Source: Aquila chrysaetos chrysaetos (Eukaryota; Chordata; Aves; Accipitriformes; Accipitridae). From it: DNA of 64,000 nt. The stretch covers positions 10,944,041-11,008,040 of the forward strand of contig NC_044011.1 in NCBI RefSeq assembly GCF_900496995.4, given 5' to 3'. Of this stretch, positions 9,601 through 29,031 are shown in pieces. The stretch's first letter is position 1. Each line of letters begins with the position of its first letter. The notes under the pieces were generated by a model that worked only from the letters and a program-made list of their open reading frames with translations, ran no database searches and was not told the origin of the DNA. A program made the position numbers and the translations under genes.

Positions 9601-12600
9601 TACATTGCATTTTTTAAGGTACAATAAGTGCATGCTTTTTGTTTATTTCTCTATTTGTGACTGCGTTAATACAGGCTTCTTGGTGCGAAGTGGATATGGT
9701 GTTTTGTTTTGGGGGGGGGGTGTTGGTTTGTTAGGTTTGGGGGGGGGTGTCTATTTTGTGTTTCTGTAATCCCATAAAAATGTCATATTCCCATCCTAGA
9801 ACCTGAATTGATTTCATCCCTGTGTTCCTTGAGGTAACATTTAGAAGGGCTGAAAACATGTAAGATTTTTGTCTTTTTGTGGGGGTGGAATTCTTTACCA
9901 GTTTTTGTCTTTATTCTACAGGGAAGCAGTTCGCTACATCAATGAAAATCTTATTATTAACACAGATGAATTGGGCAGGGAGTGCCTAATTAATGCTGCT
10001 AAAACATCAATGTCCTCTAAAATTATAGGAATGTATCCTTTAATTTGATCAAGTTAGTTAGGTGAGAGGGATTGGAGAGCTTGAGTAGCTAGGCTAGTTT
10101 CCTTCACAGCAGTTTTTATGAATGGGGTATAGTATGCAAGCTGTTGTTTTTATAACAGGGGTGTGAAAAATATTTCACAGGTACTATTATGTGGCATGGG
10201 AAAACATGTTCAGACTCATCCAGTTTATTTAAACCTGGTTAGGCACGTAACAGTAGCTTTAACAGTATATTGTTTCCTTACGACATGGCGTGTTAGTGAG
10301 ACTAGATAAGGAATTGCGTGAATGGAAGAAGCTGTTACAAATGTCAAGTACCTGGTGAGTGAAACTAGAGGAAAGAAGGTTGCATTTTACTCGATAGTCA
10401 CAGAAAAACCTGCATCTTTTAGCTTTTGCACTAACAAGGGAATACAGACTGACCATAGGATAGGTATATTTGCTAAGGAACAAAAGGCATGTAAAATGCA
10501 AACATCACGTTAGCCTGTCCTAATTTTCTTACCAGTGTTTCAGCTTTAAGAATTACTCGTTCATTTAAGGCAATGGTAAAGAAAGCTAGCACTTCCATGA
10601 CTTTCTGGAGTTTGTTTTTTGGAAACAGTTTTTTACTCTTAGTTTGGGTACTATCAGTGACTTTTTTTTTTTTTTTTTTCTTCAGCATAATACTAGTTTT
10701 CTTCTTCAGTTTTAACCTTAACAGCATTTTAGTGATGGTGATTTCTTTGCTAATATGGTGGTGGATGCTGCACTGGCAGTTAAATATACAGACCAGAAAG
10801 GTCAGGCTCGGTATCCAATCAACTCAGTTAATGTTTTGAAGGCACATGGCCGCAGCCAAAAAGAGAGCATACTTGTGAACGGTTATGCTCTGAACTGCGT
10901 GGTGGGCTCACAGGGTAAGAACGTGCTATGTTTCATAAAGCTTTTATGTGAACTCAGTCCTCTTAGTGTTTCTGCATGGATCTTCTTACTGACTGCATTA
11001 GTAGCAAATCATGTGGGTTTTCAGTTCCAGAACAATTAAACAAAAACACCTTACTGCTTCAGCAGTGGTTTCTCGGCTAGGGTCTGCCAGCTAGTAGTGA
11101 TCTGCAAAGTGTTGGTGAGTGACTGTAGTTTCCCTAGCTCAGTAGCAGCATAGTAATGCTGTGATCTTCTGGAACATAAATGCCTCCCTTGTGGGGAGCC
11201 AATGTCAAGTTTGTAGGGAACGGTTAACGTTTAGCAGAGCTGTGTTGTGATCAGGTAACCTAACGGATGCGAGGCTGTTAGCTTTTTGCAGTCATTCACG
11301 TTTTGGGGATAGCATCTGTAAAAAGGTAACAGAGGTTACAGGAGAGGCTTTTAAAAAAAAAAAAAAAGTCCTTTCTGTGAAAGTCTATTAGGATTTTTCT
11401 GTTGTAGGGCAGAACTGGAAGTGAAGAAGCAAACTGAATAGAAATGTGAAATGTGAAATTAACGTTAGTTTTAATCTCTAATGCTAACTTTATGTGCTGT
11501 TAACTTGATTTGACAAAGTCCTTTTTTTTTTTCTTGTTTCCTCTCGTCAGGTATGACCAAGAGAATAGTTAATGCGAAGATTGCATGCCTTGATTTCAGC
11601 CTGCAGAAAGCCAAAATGAAGCTTGGTGTTCAGGTTGTTATCTCAGACCCTGAGAAGCTGGACCAGATAAGGCAGAGGTGTGTGGAAGCTCGAGTAACTG
11701 AGACAGTGGGGTTTCACAGGCTTGTTTTGGTCTCTTCAGTTGAGGTGGCTTGATGTAATTTTTGCTGAGTGCAAGAGGTAAAAATGTCTTAAGTGTTAAC
11801 ATTTCCCAACAATACCAAACATTAATGGTAGAAGTCTTCATTTCTGGAGGCAGAACTAGAATTAAGTGAGTTTTCAAGAAATCCAAGTATGTTTGTGCAA
11901 TGGTCCCTTCTTGCAGAGCTCTGCGTTAAGATTTCAGAAAATGGGTTGACAGAATGTGATTGTCGATTTTTAAACACATTTTTATAAATTTGACTTTATC
12001 CTCTCAGAGAGTCAGACATTACCAAAGAAAGGATCCAGAAGATTTTGGCCACTGGTGCCAATGTTATTCTCACCACTGGAGGTATTGATGATATGTGTCT
12101 GAAGTATTTTGTTGATGCTGGTGCTATGGCAGTACGAAGAGTTGTAAAAAAGGACCTTAAACGGATTGCTAAGGCATCTGGAGGTATGTATATATAAAAA
12201 TATCTGGTTTTGGGTTGTTGGTGTTTTTTTGGTTTTTTTTAAGTAAAGGCTGTTGTTAGGGTATTAGTAACTAATTTTCAAAATCTGGCTTTTTAACATG
12301 CAAGCCATGCAAGTGGAGGATGAGTAGAGCTGAGCCACTCTTCTAAGGTTTTAACTTCACTGTTGCTTTTAAGGGACTTCTGTCAAGGTAGATGAGTACT
12401 GTAAGAGTTGACTGCTGAAGATTTACAGTGGGGGGGGGGGGGAAATGATGCCTTGCACTGGGAAGACTGTCCTCTTGTGGAAATGGGAGCCAGAATCTGT
12501 AGTTACTTACGAGTCTTTATTAAGCACACATTGATAAGCCTCTGTTTGGAGAGTTGTGTTAAGCACATTGTTTTAGGAGTTCTTAATTTGTCTTGAACTA

Positions 12601-15027
12601 CGTAATCATTAAATACATATTGAAAAAAATTCTGGTTCTTGACAGATTTTATCTGTCAATTCTTAAATTTGCAAGAAAGCATTTTCATTACGGTAAAGCA
12701 CAGGAGCTTGTACTAGCTGTGGAAAACTATATGCTGTAGAAGTTAGGCAAAAAGAGCAGTATGGATTATAAACTGTGGAATATTGAATTGCTGAGAAGTG
12801 CTGTTGAATTTAAGAAAAACCTGCTTAGGCTGCTTTTATTTCTGTTTTCAATTCCTACTTTTCTTCCTGTGTGCCTGTTCTGGGAAGTCGGCAAAGGATG
12901 TGCTGGAATTGAATGCTAATTTCACTTTTTTGTTTGTTAAAGCAACCATATGTTCGACCCTTGCAAACCTTGAAGGTGAGGAGAGTTTTGAGGCATTAAT
13001 GCTGGGACAGGCGGAAGAGGTGATTCAAGAGAGAATCTGTGACGATGAGCTGATTCTAATCAAGAAGTAAGGATCCTTTTTAAAATACTCAGTTTTGTAT
13101 ACACTTTCTACTATGTTTGAGATAAAATCCCATTTATTTACTTCCACGCTATCTCAGTGGTTTGAGTAGTTATATGCATGGGAAAGAGTATACAAGTCCA
13201 CTGCAGATTAGAGGTGAAAGTATCAGTATTTAATCTCTTTTGCTGGGGCTGGACACCTGTTTCATCAAAGGGTATTTTGTTTTTTTGGTTTTTGGGGTTT
13301 TTTTAATGGGTAAGAAGAGTAACAATTGCTAACTGTCCACACACATGCTATTTTCCCTTTAAGTTTTTAGTATGCCATTGCAGTCTGCTAGCTGAAGACT
13401 TGAGTATCAGCTTGTTTAACAAGAACATAGCTTGGATTTTAACTATTCCACGGCTTCAATATCCCTTCTCAGTGTTCAGCTTCCTGTATTCTCATTTGTG
13501 TGTGAATGAAATAATCTGACCATGGAACTTGTGTGGAAGTTACATGACTGCTTATACTGTAACGTTGGCAGTCATCAGCTCACTTGATGGCTATGCAGAA
13601 GAGAAGTTTTAGTATCTAGTTACATTTCCCCCCTATTTGATGGGAAAACGTCTTGTCTGTCATACTTCTGTCAGGTAGCTTTCTCTAAGACTAAAACTCA
13701 GACTAGGTTCTTGCGTATTAGAAATTAAAATACTAAGTTACAATGTACATATCCTGGAAGGGTACATAACAATATTAAGATTTTCTTTTAAACGTTGAAA
13801 GAATCTGGCTCAACTGAACTTGGCTTTAGAAGAAAAATTGTAGCAAGAAGAGGTTTAGTTTATATTCTGTTCAACACAGCTAACTTCTGATTCCTTTTTT
13901 CCCCTAGTACAAAGGCTCGTACTTCAGCATCAATTATCTTACGAGGAGCTAATGACTTCATGTGCGATGAAATGGAACGATCTATACATGATGCTCTCTG
14001 TGTTGTTAAAAGGGTATTGGAATCCAAGTCTGTTGTCCCAGGTGGTGGTGCTGTAGAGGCAGCACTTTCAATATATCTTGAAAATTATGCAACCAGCATG
14101 GTAAGCCTTGCACGAAGAAGTAACAGTGTGCATGTGTTAAACTAGGACAATGTGAATTTTCAAGCAATTATTTTCTTCTAGAAGTGGGTTCTGTGGTTCA
14201 TGAAAACCTAATCATCTTACAGAATGCAAGCTGCTGCTTTAAAACGGAGGATGAGTTATTCTTCCTCTGATAATTAGGCTAGATGTTCCTTTGACGAAAG
14301 AATAGGTTTTGCATGTCAAAACCCCTACCTGCTATTGACACTCTTGATCATGGCTGTATTGTTTCCTCTTTTGTTGCAGCAATTGGTTTAAAAACTTTTT
14401 CCTCTTTCTAGGGATCACGTGAACAACTTGCAATAGCGGAATTTGCAAGATCCCTCTTAATAATTCCAAACACGTTGGCAGTAAATGCAGCTCAAGATGC
14501 GACAGATCTTGTTGCAAAGTTGAGAGCGTTCCACAATGAGGCTCAAGTTAACCCAGATCGCAAAAATCTGAAATGGCAAGTATCTGTCTGTAGGAAGGCC
14601 AAGTGGGTTGGTGACTTAGATGGAAAATTGTTCTGCCTGTTTACTGAATCATGATTTGCATGTAAAAAAAGGGTGTAGGTTATCACTGAACTTTTCTCCC
14701 TCTGTCCTTCAGTCCTATGCATGTGTCACTGGGACCTAGTAGTAGTTAGAAAGCATACTCCAGCTGTGTTTCTGCTTCTTCTACCTCTCCATCTGACTAT
14801 TTCTTATTTGCAGGATTGGTCTTGACTTGATCAATGGGAAACCTCGTGATAACAAGCAAGCCGGTGTCTTTGAACCAACCATGGTTAAAACTAAGAGCCT
14901 GAAGTTTGCAACAGAAGCTGCAATTACTATTCTTCGAATTGATGATCTTATTAAACTGCACCCTGAAACTAAAGAAGAGAGAGGGTGCTATGAGGATGCA
15001 GTTCACTCTGGAGCACTTGAAGAATAA
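6610..15027 (+). CDS. TCP1: TCP1, T-complex protein 1 subunit alpha (CCT1)
   Basis: Twelve coding exons: 6610-6682, 8235-8320, 9058-9186, 9480-9577, 9922-10032, 10733-10914, 11551-11677, 12008-12183, 12943-13066, 13908-14100, 14412-14575 and 14814-15027, totalling 1677 bp. From ATG 6619 ([11 protein letters not shown], the human-like start) the product is 555 aa (human 556); ATG 6610 adds MAA. Group II chaperonin motifs are intact, numbered from 6619: TNDGATIL (NDG near 56-58), GDGTTSV (87-93, the ATP-site Asp included) and the [12 protein letters not shown] glycine loop (GGG 411-413). The C-terminus is AVHSGALEE. The protein is one of eight subunits of the cytosolic TRiC/CCT ring that folds actin, tubulin and many WD40 proteins. 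Intron 5 is U12-type and intron 11 is GC-AG. The gene is divergent from MRPL18 and convergent with ACAT2. Intron sequence contributes many spurious short ORFs. Confidence 0.97.
10033..10732 (+). other. TCP1 intron 5, U12-type (minor spliceosome) intron
   Basis: The donor reads GTATCCTTT, a full match to the U12 consensus RTATCCTTT. Near the acceptor, CCTTAAC (10716-10722) matches the U12 branch-point core and sits about 10-12 bases before the final AG (10731-10732). There is no pyrimidine tract between them, as expected. The exons join in frame as I-I-G-I-D-G-D-F-F (human IIGINGDFF). The terminal dinucleotides are GT and AG, so the class rests on the extended motifs. Confidence 0.9.
14576..14813 (+). 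other. TCP1 intron 11, GC-AG type
   Basis: Exon 11 ends with TG of a Trp codon, followed by GCAAGT; exon 12 begins with G after TTTGCAG, giving K-N-L-K-W-I-G-L-D as in human. Using the next GT as donor would read Q and then an immediate stop in exon 12. The GC donor is therefore the only in-frame choice. Confidence 0.88.
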
Positions 15028-15034
15028 CTTAGCT

Positions 15035-15040
15035 TTTATT
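15035..15040 (-). terminator. Candidate distal ACAT2 poly(A) signal inside the TCP1 3' UTR
   Basis: AATAAA on the minus strand, only eight bases past the TCP1 stop codon. If used, the ACAT2 3' UTR would extend through the whole TCP1 3' UTR and overlap its last exon. Use is unproven; a more proximal signal exists at 15320-15325. Confidence 0.3.
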
Positions 15041-15085
15041 TATGTTTGTCTAACTTACACTTCCCACTCTTGTAACTAAGATGTT

Positions 15086-15091
15086 AATAAA
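15086..15091 (+). terminator. TCP1 poly(A) signal (AATAAA)
   Basis: AATAAA 59 bases past the TCP1 stop, within TTAATAAAACAAG, predicting cleavage near 15105-15115 and a 3' UTR under 100 bases. Confidence 0.75.
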
Positions 15092-15319
15092 ACAAGTGGT
15101 TGAATGCTGCTGCTATTTTCTTGTGAACAAATTAATTTTTGGAAGTGAGGTTGGTACTTGCGTTGATAATTTAAGCTTTAGCGTCTGCTAATAACTAGAG
15201 TGCCTGCAGTAGCCACTAACCATTTTGTCAAGGCAGTGATTGAGTGGCAAAAAGTAATGGAGTAAGCTTATTGTTTAATTTTAGGCAAAACAAACAGCTG
15301 TAAGCGCCTTGATTAGAAG

Positions 15320-15325
15320 TTTATT
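15320..15325 (-). terminator. Proximal ACAT2 poly(A) signal (AATAAA)
   Basis: AATAAA on the minus strand, 54 bases after the ACAT2 stop codon (15379), predicting cleavage near 15300. With the TCP1 signal at 15086 this leaves about 190 bases between the two convergent transcripts. Confidence 0.65.
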
Positions 15326-15378
15326 AGTAAACTGTTTCAAAGCTAGTTAACACTTGCTATTCATTCATTCATTAACAT

Positions 15379-23677
<8,299 letters not shown>

Positions 23678-23960
23678 GGCGGCAGCGGTGGCGGGCGCGG
23701 AGCCGGCGCTGAGGAGCAGGAGCGGGAGCGGCGGCCGCGGCCGGAGCCAGAGGGAGAGCGGAGCCGGCGCCGGGGCCGCCCCTCGCGTGTTGCCGGCCCC
23801 GCCCCCTCGCCCGCCGGCGGGCGGGACGGGCCGCTGCCGGCAGCGGGGGCGAGCGCAGGGGTGAGGGCGGGAGGAGCGGCCGCGCCCGGGGCTGCTGGGC
23901 CCTCCGGCGGGGCGCTCGGGCCCTTCCCCCGGGGTCTCTTCAGCGCCTTCTGCCAGCTCC
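23678..23960 (-). promoter_or_regulatory. ACAT2 CpG-island promoter
   Basis: Dense CpG sequence immediately upstream of the ACAT2 ATG, with several GC boxes and no TATA box; the island also covers exons 1-2. A TCACCCC core on the minus strand resembles a sterol regulatory element and has a GC box directly beside it. Transcription presumably starts within the first 100-150 bases. Confidence 0.6.
23856..23866 (-). promoter_or_regulatory. Candidate sterol regulatory element
   Basis: Minus-strand CCTCACCCCTG contains TCACCCC, the core of the LDLR-type SRE-1 (ATCACCCCAC), about 180-190 bases before the ATG and next to CCGCCC. SREBP-2 is known to drive the mevalonate pathway, including ACAT2 in mammals. 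The match is partial and single, so this is a candidate only. Confidence 0.3.
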
Positions 23961-24249
23961 CGCTCGTACTCGGTTTAGCTTTTTTACAAAATAAAACGCG
24001 CAGATCGAACGCTCCGTTATCAGATGGCGGCTTTAAGGGCCCTTTGTTCATTGCACGGTGGCGTTTCGTCGGATGTACGGGAGCAGAAGAAAACCCAACA
24101 GAATAATAATGATTTAAATCAAACTATACAAAACTGCCTATCGCTGATCTGCTCGGCAACCATTACTGACGCCCAGAGACTACCGACAGCCAACGTGGAC
24201 TTTTTTTTTTTTTTTTAATTTAACAGAAGCCTAACATATATATATATAA

Positions 24250-24500
24250 TTTTTAGCATAGGCGGTGGTGTGCCGTCGGCCCAAGAGCCGTTCCTGTCTG
24301 ACCCGCACAAAGAGGCAAGGAGGGGGCTGCTCCCGGGCCGGAGGCGAATGCTGCGAGGGGAAAGGCAGCATGGCCGAGCTGGAGCTTCCCGGCAGCCAGG
24401 GAGGCAGAGGCTGGAAGGAGAGGAGGCGGCAGCAGCCATGGCCGCGATCCGTAGCAGGGCGGGCAGGCAGAGGTGCTTCTCTGTGGGGAAGTGTTGCTGG
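24250..24500. promoter_or_regulatory. Small secondary CpG-rich patch upstream of ACAT2
   Basis: GC-rich sequence returns here after an AT-rich gap (24090-24250) that contains T- and TA-runs. Short open frames with ATGs occur on the plus strand, for instance at 24370, but none matches a known protein and no convincing splice donor follows. It could be an alternative or divergent promoter or an unmethylated enhancer patch. No gene is assigned. Confidence 0.3.
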
Positions 24501-27500
24501 GAAGCCTAGAGGTGTGGGGTGGGGAGCAACAATGTTAAGGTATTTGGAGGAAGAAGGGACAGAGTAAAGGGAGGAACCAAGAGCGTAAGTCAAAGAAAGT
24601 AACAGCAGGAAAAAAAAAAAGGATTGATGGGGCGAAATCACTCTATCTCACAGACTAGATCTTCAGTCCCTACTCCTTCCTGTGCCGAGTCCTGTACTAA
24701 CTTGTCTCCAGAACAGATACTCAGCCTAACAAACAGAAGCGCCAGCCAAAGCACCGCATTGAAGTTGCAACTGAAGGCCAATAAGATGGTTAGAAAATGT
24801 GCTGTCACTCCTACCTTAGCTAGAGTATCAACGAAGTTGGGAGATACATTTTTTTATCCATGCAGTAAAATTTAGTAGGATCTCTTTTGGGTGGTGGAAG
24901 AAGGACAAATTAAGTCCTAGAAAAGCACATAAGACATGATGGCAAACACTGACAAACTTAAATGACTTCTATGCACCGATACATTGGTGATCACATTCTG
25001 CATGTTGGCTAATCTGAACTTGGTGGTATTAAATCTGCATGCATAAAATGTATCTGAACCCTCTGTGGGGAAACACTGAGCAACAGGAGCAATACAATAC
25101 ACAGGTTGGATTCCTCTGGCTCCTGTCAGTCGCTATTCTTGCTTTACACCGTAAAAAGCTACAGCATTACTAGATAGGAGAAAAACCCACTTCAGCTACA
25201 GAAAGCAAGACTGTTCGCCTAGATTTCACTGATAACTCTGTTAAACCACGCTGGTCAGAGTAACTCCAGCACTTGGAATAGGTTTCTCCTTTCAGATATT
25301 TCAGTCTGACTGAAGGATAAGGCCAAAGGAGGGAACCATGTGCCATAAGATTTCTTCAGTTACTTTCGGGTTTCCAGCTTTTAGCAAGAGAAGAATCCCC
25401 TCAGGTATCTTCAGGAAAGGGAACCTCTGGAAAATCCCATGGGCAGCCAAATGCTCGGGTGGACTGATCTACCAGTCTCCTAAGGATGCATTAATTGGCA
25501 ACAAGCATGCACTACAGCTTTTCTTTAATGATGCTGTGCACTCAGGGCAGCTGATAACACTAACAAAAACCTCAGATTAAATCTGGATGGGAAAAACATG
25601 GTTGGTGTCTTTTCAAAAGACTCATCAGTAAGTAATTAGTAGGTCTACCATACAAGCAAAACTCAGGAATATATGATTTTAAGAAATACAGAGTGATTGT
25701 TTTAGAAAAATGTTGTACAGTTCCTGAGCAACCTGATATGACTGAATGTAGTCCCTGCACCTTTTCAAAATTCAGTAGAGAATGAGTGATATAGACGTAT
25801 GAGGGCAGCACCAAGTAACCTAGTTTATCAACTGTACCCTATACCAATACGTCATTCTTAATGTAACGTTTGACTGATTACAACTTAAGGTCATCAAGGC
25901 AGATACAGAATCAATAATGTAAGATGACCTCAGATTAACACTAAATGTTAGCAGGTATGCAAAGTCCAATAATGACACTACACCTGAAGTAAGGCTTACG
26001 GACCAGATGCCCTTCTATTTAAAACTTTACAAAAGTCACCATAAATACTGAATAGAACATAAAGTGAGGCTTCAGCCCCTTCCCTCCCCACACTTCACCT
26101 TTAATCCACTAACAGACAAGAAAGAGTGTGAATGTGAAGCACCCCTAGGGACTTCAGGCCAGGTCACCCCAACGAGCCGACCTGCTGCACCTTTGCTCTC
26201 AGCCCCAAACAGCGGGACTGTTTTGCAACCCAACACGAGTGACGGACCAGGCTGCAATGTTGGGCCACCCTGAATGACAGAGATGAATGAGTTTTATCTT
26301 GCTATCTTTATCAGACTTGCAGTATCCTATTTAACTCTCTTTGGACAATGTCCAGGATTGAGATCCAAATGGATAAAAGGGACATGTAAAGGAACAAAAT
26401 AACTTAGCAATTGCACAAAGGCAAATAATTATGAAACATGTATGGTACAGATCAAAGTTATTTAAATGTAGAAAAAAACCCTATTGAATGTGACTAGGCA
26501 GCTGTGCTTTTAAATTCAGTGTAGTCAATGAGCAGCATAATACTCAACAGCAAACTACTGCCCTGTGCTGGTACATTTTACCACTTCTTGGAAATCTAAG
26601 CTCTGGGAAATTAAGTAAGTCAGTAAAAATTAGGACGTCAATTCAGAACAGACAGCTTACTTGCTATCAGTAAAAGGCTAAGGCTATGTTGCGCAAAGTT
26701 TATTTATTACCTTTCTATGAACACAATGAAATGGACTCATGCCTTATGTGAAATACTCAAAGTGCAGATTCTGGCATTTTCATTTGGTAATAGTGGCTCA
26801 GTTTTATTAGAAATAGGCTAAAATTTAGAGCGCTTGAGTGTTCGCTAATTTACTCTTCTACAAAAAATGTTTTCTAAATTTAACCTTTACAGAGATCAGT
26901 GTTGTTACCAAAATGTTACTAATACTGATAAGAGTATCCTGTTTTTCCTTGTTTCTCTTGTGTTTTTTATTCTTTGCCAGCAGCATGGAGCACATGTGAC
27001 TACTTTTGCAGCAGTGTGCATAAAAACCGGCATCTTCAAAGAGAAGAGTCAAACCTTGCCACAGTAATTATGTAAGACATCTCATAATTCTTGATACTTT
27101 GGGGGTCCATAGTTCTCATCTGAAAGCATTTAAGAGGCATTCACCCTTTAGATACAGGTTTTCTGTGCTTTGTCTGTGTTTGGGATTATTTTTATTCCTG
27201 ATAGGGAATAGGAATTGTTCTTTGATTGGTCTAAGCAAAAAGCCAGCTTTTTGCTCTTTGACAAAGGGACAGCAAAGTCACCCTTTCTTTCTCTCCTTAA
27301 AAAAATTAAATATCAGCTGCCAAAACAAGTAAGCTCTACAACAAGCATAATTTCCTGAAAACCAGAGCCTTTTTCAAGTGGAAAAGATCTGAGGAAGCCT
27401 TTCCCTTTGTCCACATACTGTGACATCATGTCAGGATATATAGGGCACTCAGGCTTGCTGGGCACCTTTAGTACATTAAGGCCCTTTCTCAGGTCTAGAA

Positions 27501-29031
27501 AGACAATTCTTTCTTTTTCCAGGTTTTCTTTCCAGTGGACTGACACTCACTTGTCTATGGGTAGGCTCAGCATGTAAAGTATGTCTCAAAGAACAAACTT
27601 TTCCCAGCAGGGATGAGATTTACATTTTCTAAAACTCCTCAACCTCAAACTTCAACCTGACTGATTGGGTCCTTGGAAATCAAATTCCTGATGGGCAAAA
27701 ATGTTCTTGGCTGTGTTAAGAGCAATCTGTGTTTTCCTTGAATCTATTTTTGTCAGGGAAAGCTCGTAATCTAATCAGTGTTCAATAAAAAATGCTGTCT
27801 TCCCCCTCAGACTGAAGAACCGTTGCATTATTAAAACCATCCTGGCCTTTCTATGGCTTAAAAAAACGTAAATACCTGGGTTTATATCTGTAGCAACTAT
27901 ATGCACACCCGTACTTCAAATGCAAGCTTGCAGTATTTATCAAGCAACCCAAAACTGAATTTAACTCGAGTCACCATTTGCCTGTAATTGTATCTTGACT
28001 GATTATCAATCAGGGGATGTCTTCAGGAGAGGCTCGGGAGTTCACTCACCGCTGTGGTCAGCCCCTAACAGAAACAAAATTCCTGACCATGGTGTTGCAC
28101 ACACCAATTCACAGCTGTGCAGTAGCATCGCAAGTGCTGCCATTTGGAGACAAGAGTTGCAAATCAAATTGGCTCTGTGGAGCTGTACATTATCATACTG
28201 CTGATTGTATATGCTTTCATAGAGTCATATAATATGTAAAATTGTAAAAATTACTGGTAATTAAAAGAGAAGCCCTTATAAGAGCTTTCTGAAGGAGTTT
28301 AGTAACTTCTTGCTTTAAAAATGGAAGAAAAATATGTGATAATTCCACTAAGACCCTTAAAAACATCTTATCAGGGGATATAAAGAAAGCATTAAGCCTG
28401 CAGCCTAGTATTCAGGAAGCTTCTGTAAGAGAAGGAGAGTTCATGGATGTCAAATTTGGGCTTTTTGCTGCCCAGATCTTTACCTAGTAGTTACCTGAAA
28501 GACTTCTCTGTATCACTTTCTTCACAACACAGCAATCCATACATTTTACCTTTCCCCCATACCTGTAGGGTACAGCAGCCTTTGCTAGTGCCCCCCCCCC
28601 CCCCGAAGAGCTCATTATCTGCTCCAGCAGCAGATGTACTGTGGTTTTGCCTTCCTCCATCTCATGTCCTTACAAGTCAAGAAGAACCTTTGCAGGAGCT
28701 GATTAGCCTTTCTTTAGTTCCTGAAACCTGGAATTGAGCAGGTAAGAACAATTACAAGCCTTCCAGTTAATGGTTAATTAAGTTAATGAATGACACACTG
28801 TCATTCAAGGAGCCTAAAACAAGACACAATATGAACAGATTTAAGACAAAAATGAGAACCATTTCCATTAATATCCCCTGAGCAGGCCCTGGGCATGAAA
28901 GTGGCGCTAGGAGGAGGGTGGGCAGTGGTGTAGGAGTGCAGGGGCCTTACTCTAACGCCAAATGATGGTCTCATCAGGACATTCTTCCTCTTTTTTAATC
29001 AACTTTTCCATCAAAGCCAAACGTAGAAGGG
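24501..29031. other. Intergenic DNA, no gene recognised
   Basis: About 4.5 kb of AT-leaning unique-looking sequence between the ACAT2 and WTAP promoters. Only short open frames (up to about 97 codons) are present, none with recognisable domains, flanking splice-site logic or similarity I know. A C-run lies near 28591-28604. Conserved noncoding elements or a lncRNA cannot be excluded by eye. Confidence 0.5.

Noticed and set aside
13500-13640. TGACTGC...GCAGTCA hairpin in TCP1 intron 9, considered as an H/ACA snoRNA half
   Set aside because: No second hairpin with correctly placed H and ACA boxes follows.
27313-27546. 77-codon minus-strand frame starting MSVHWKEN
   Set aside because: Looks peptide-like but has no homology I recognise, no supporting splice or promoter context, and is within chance length.
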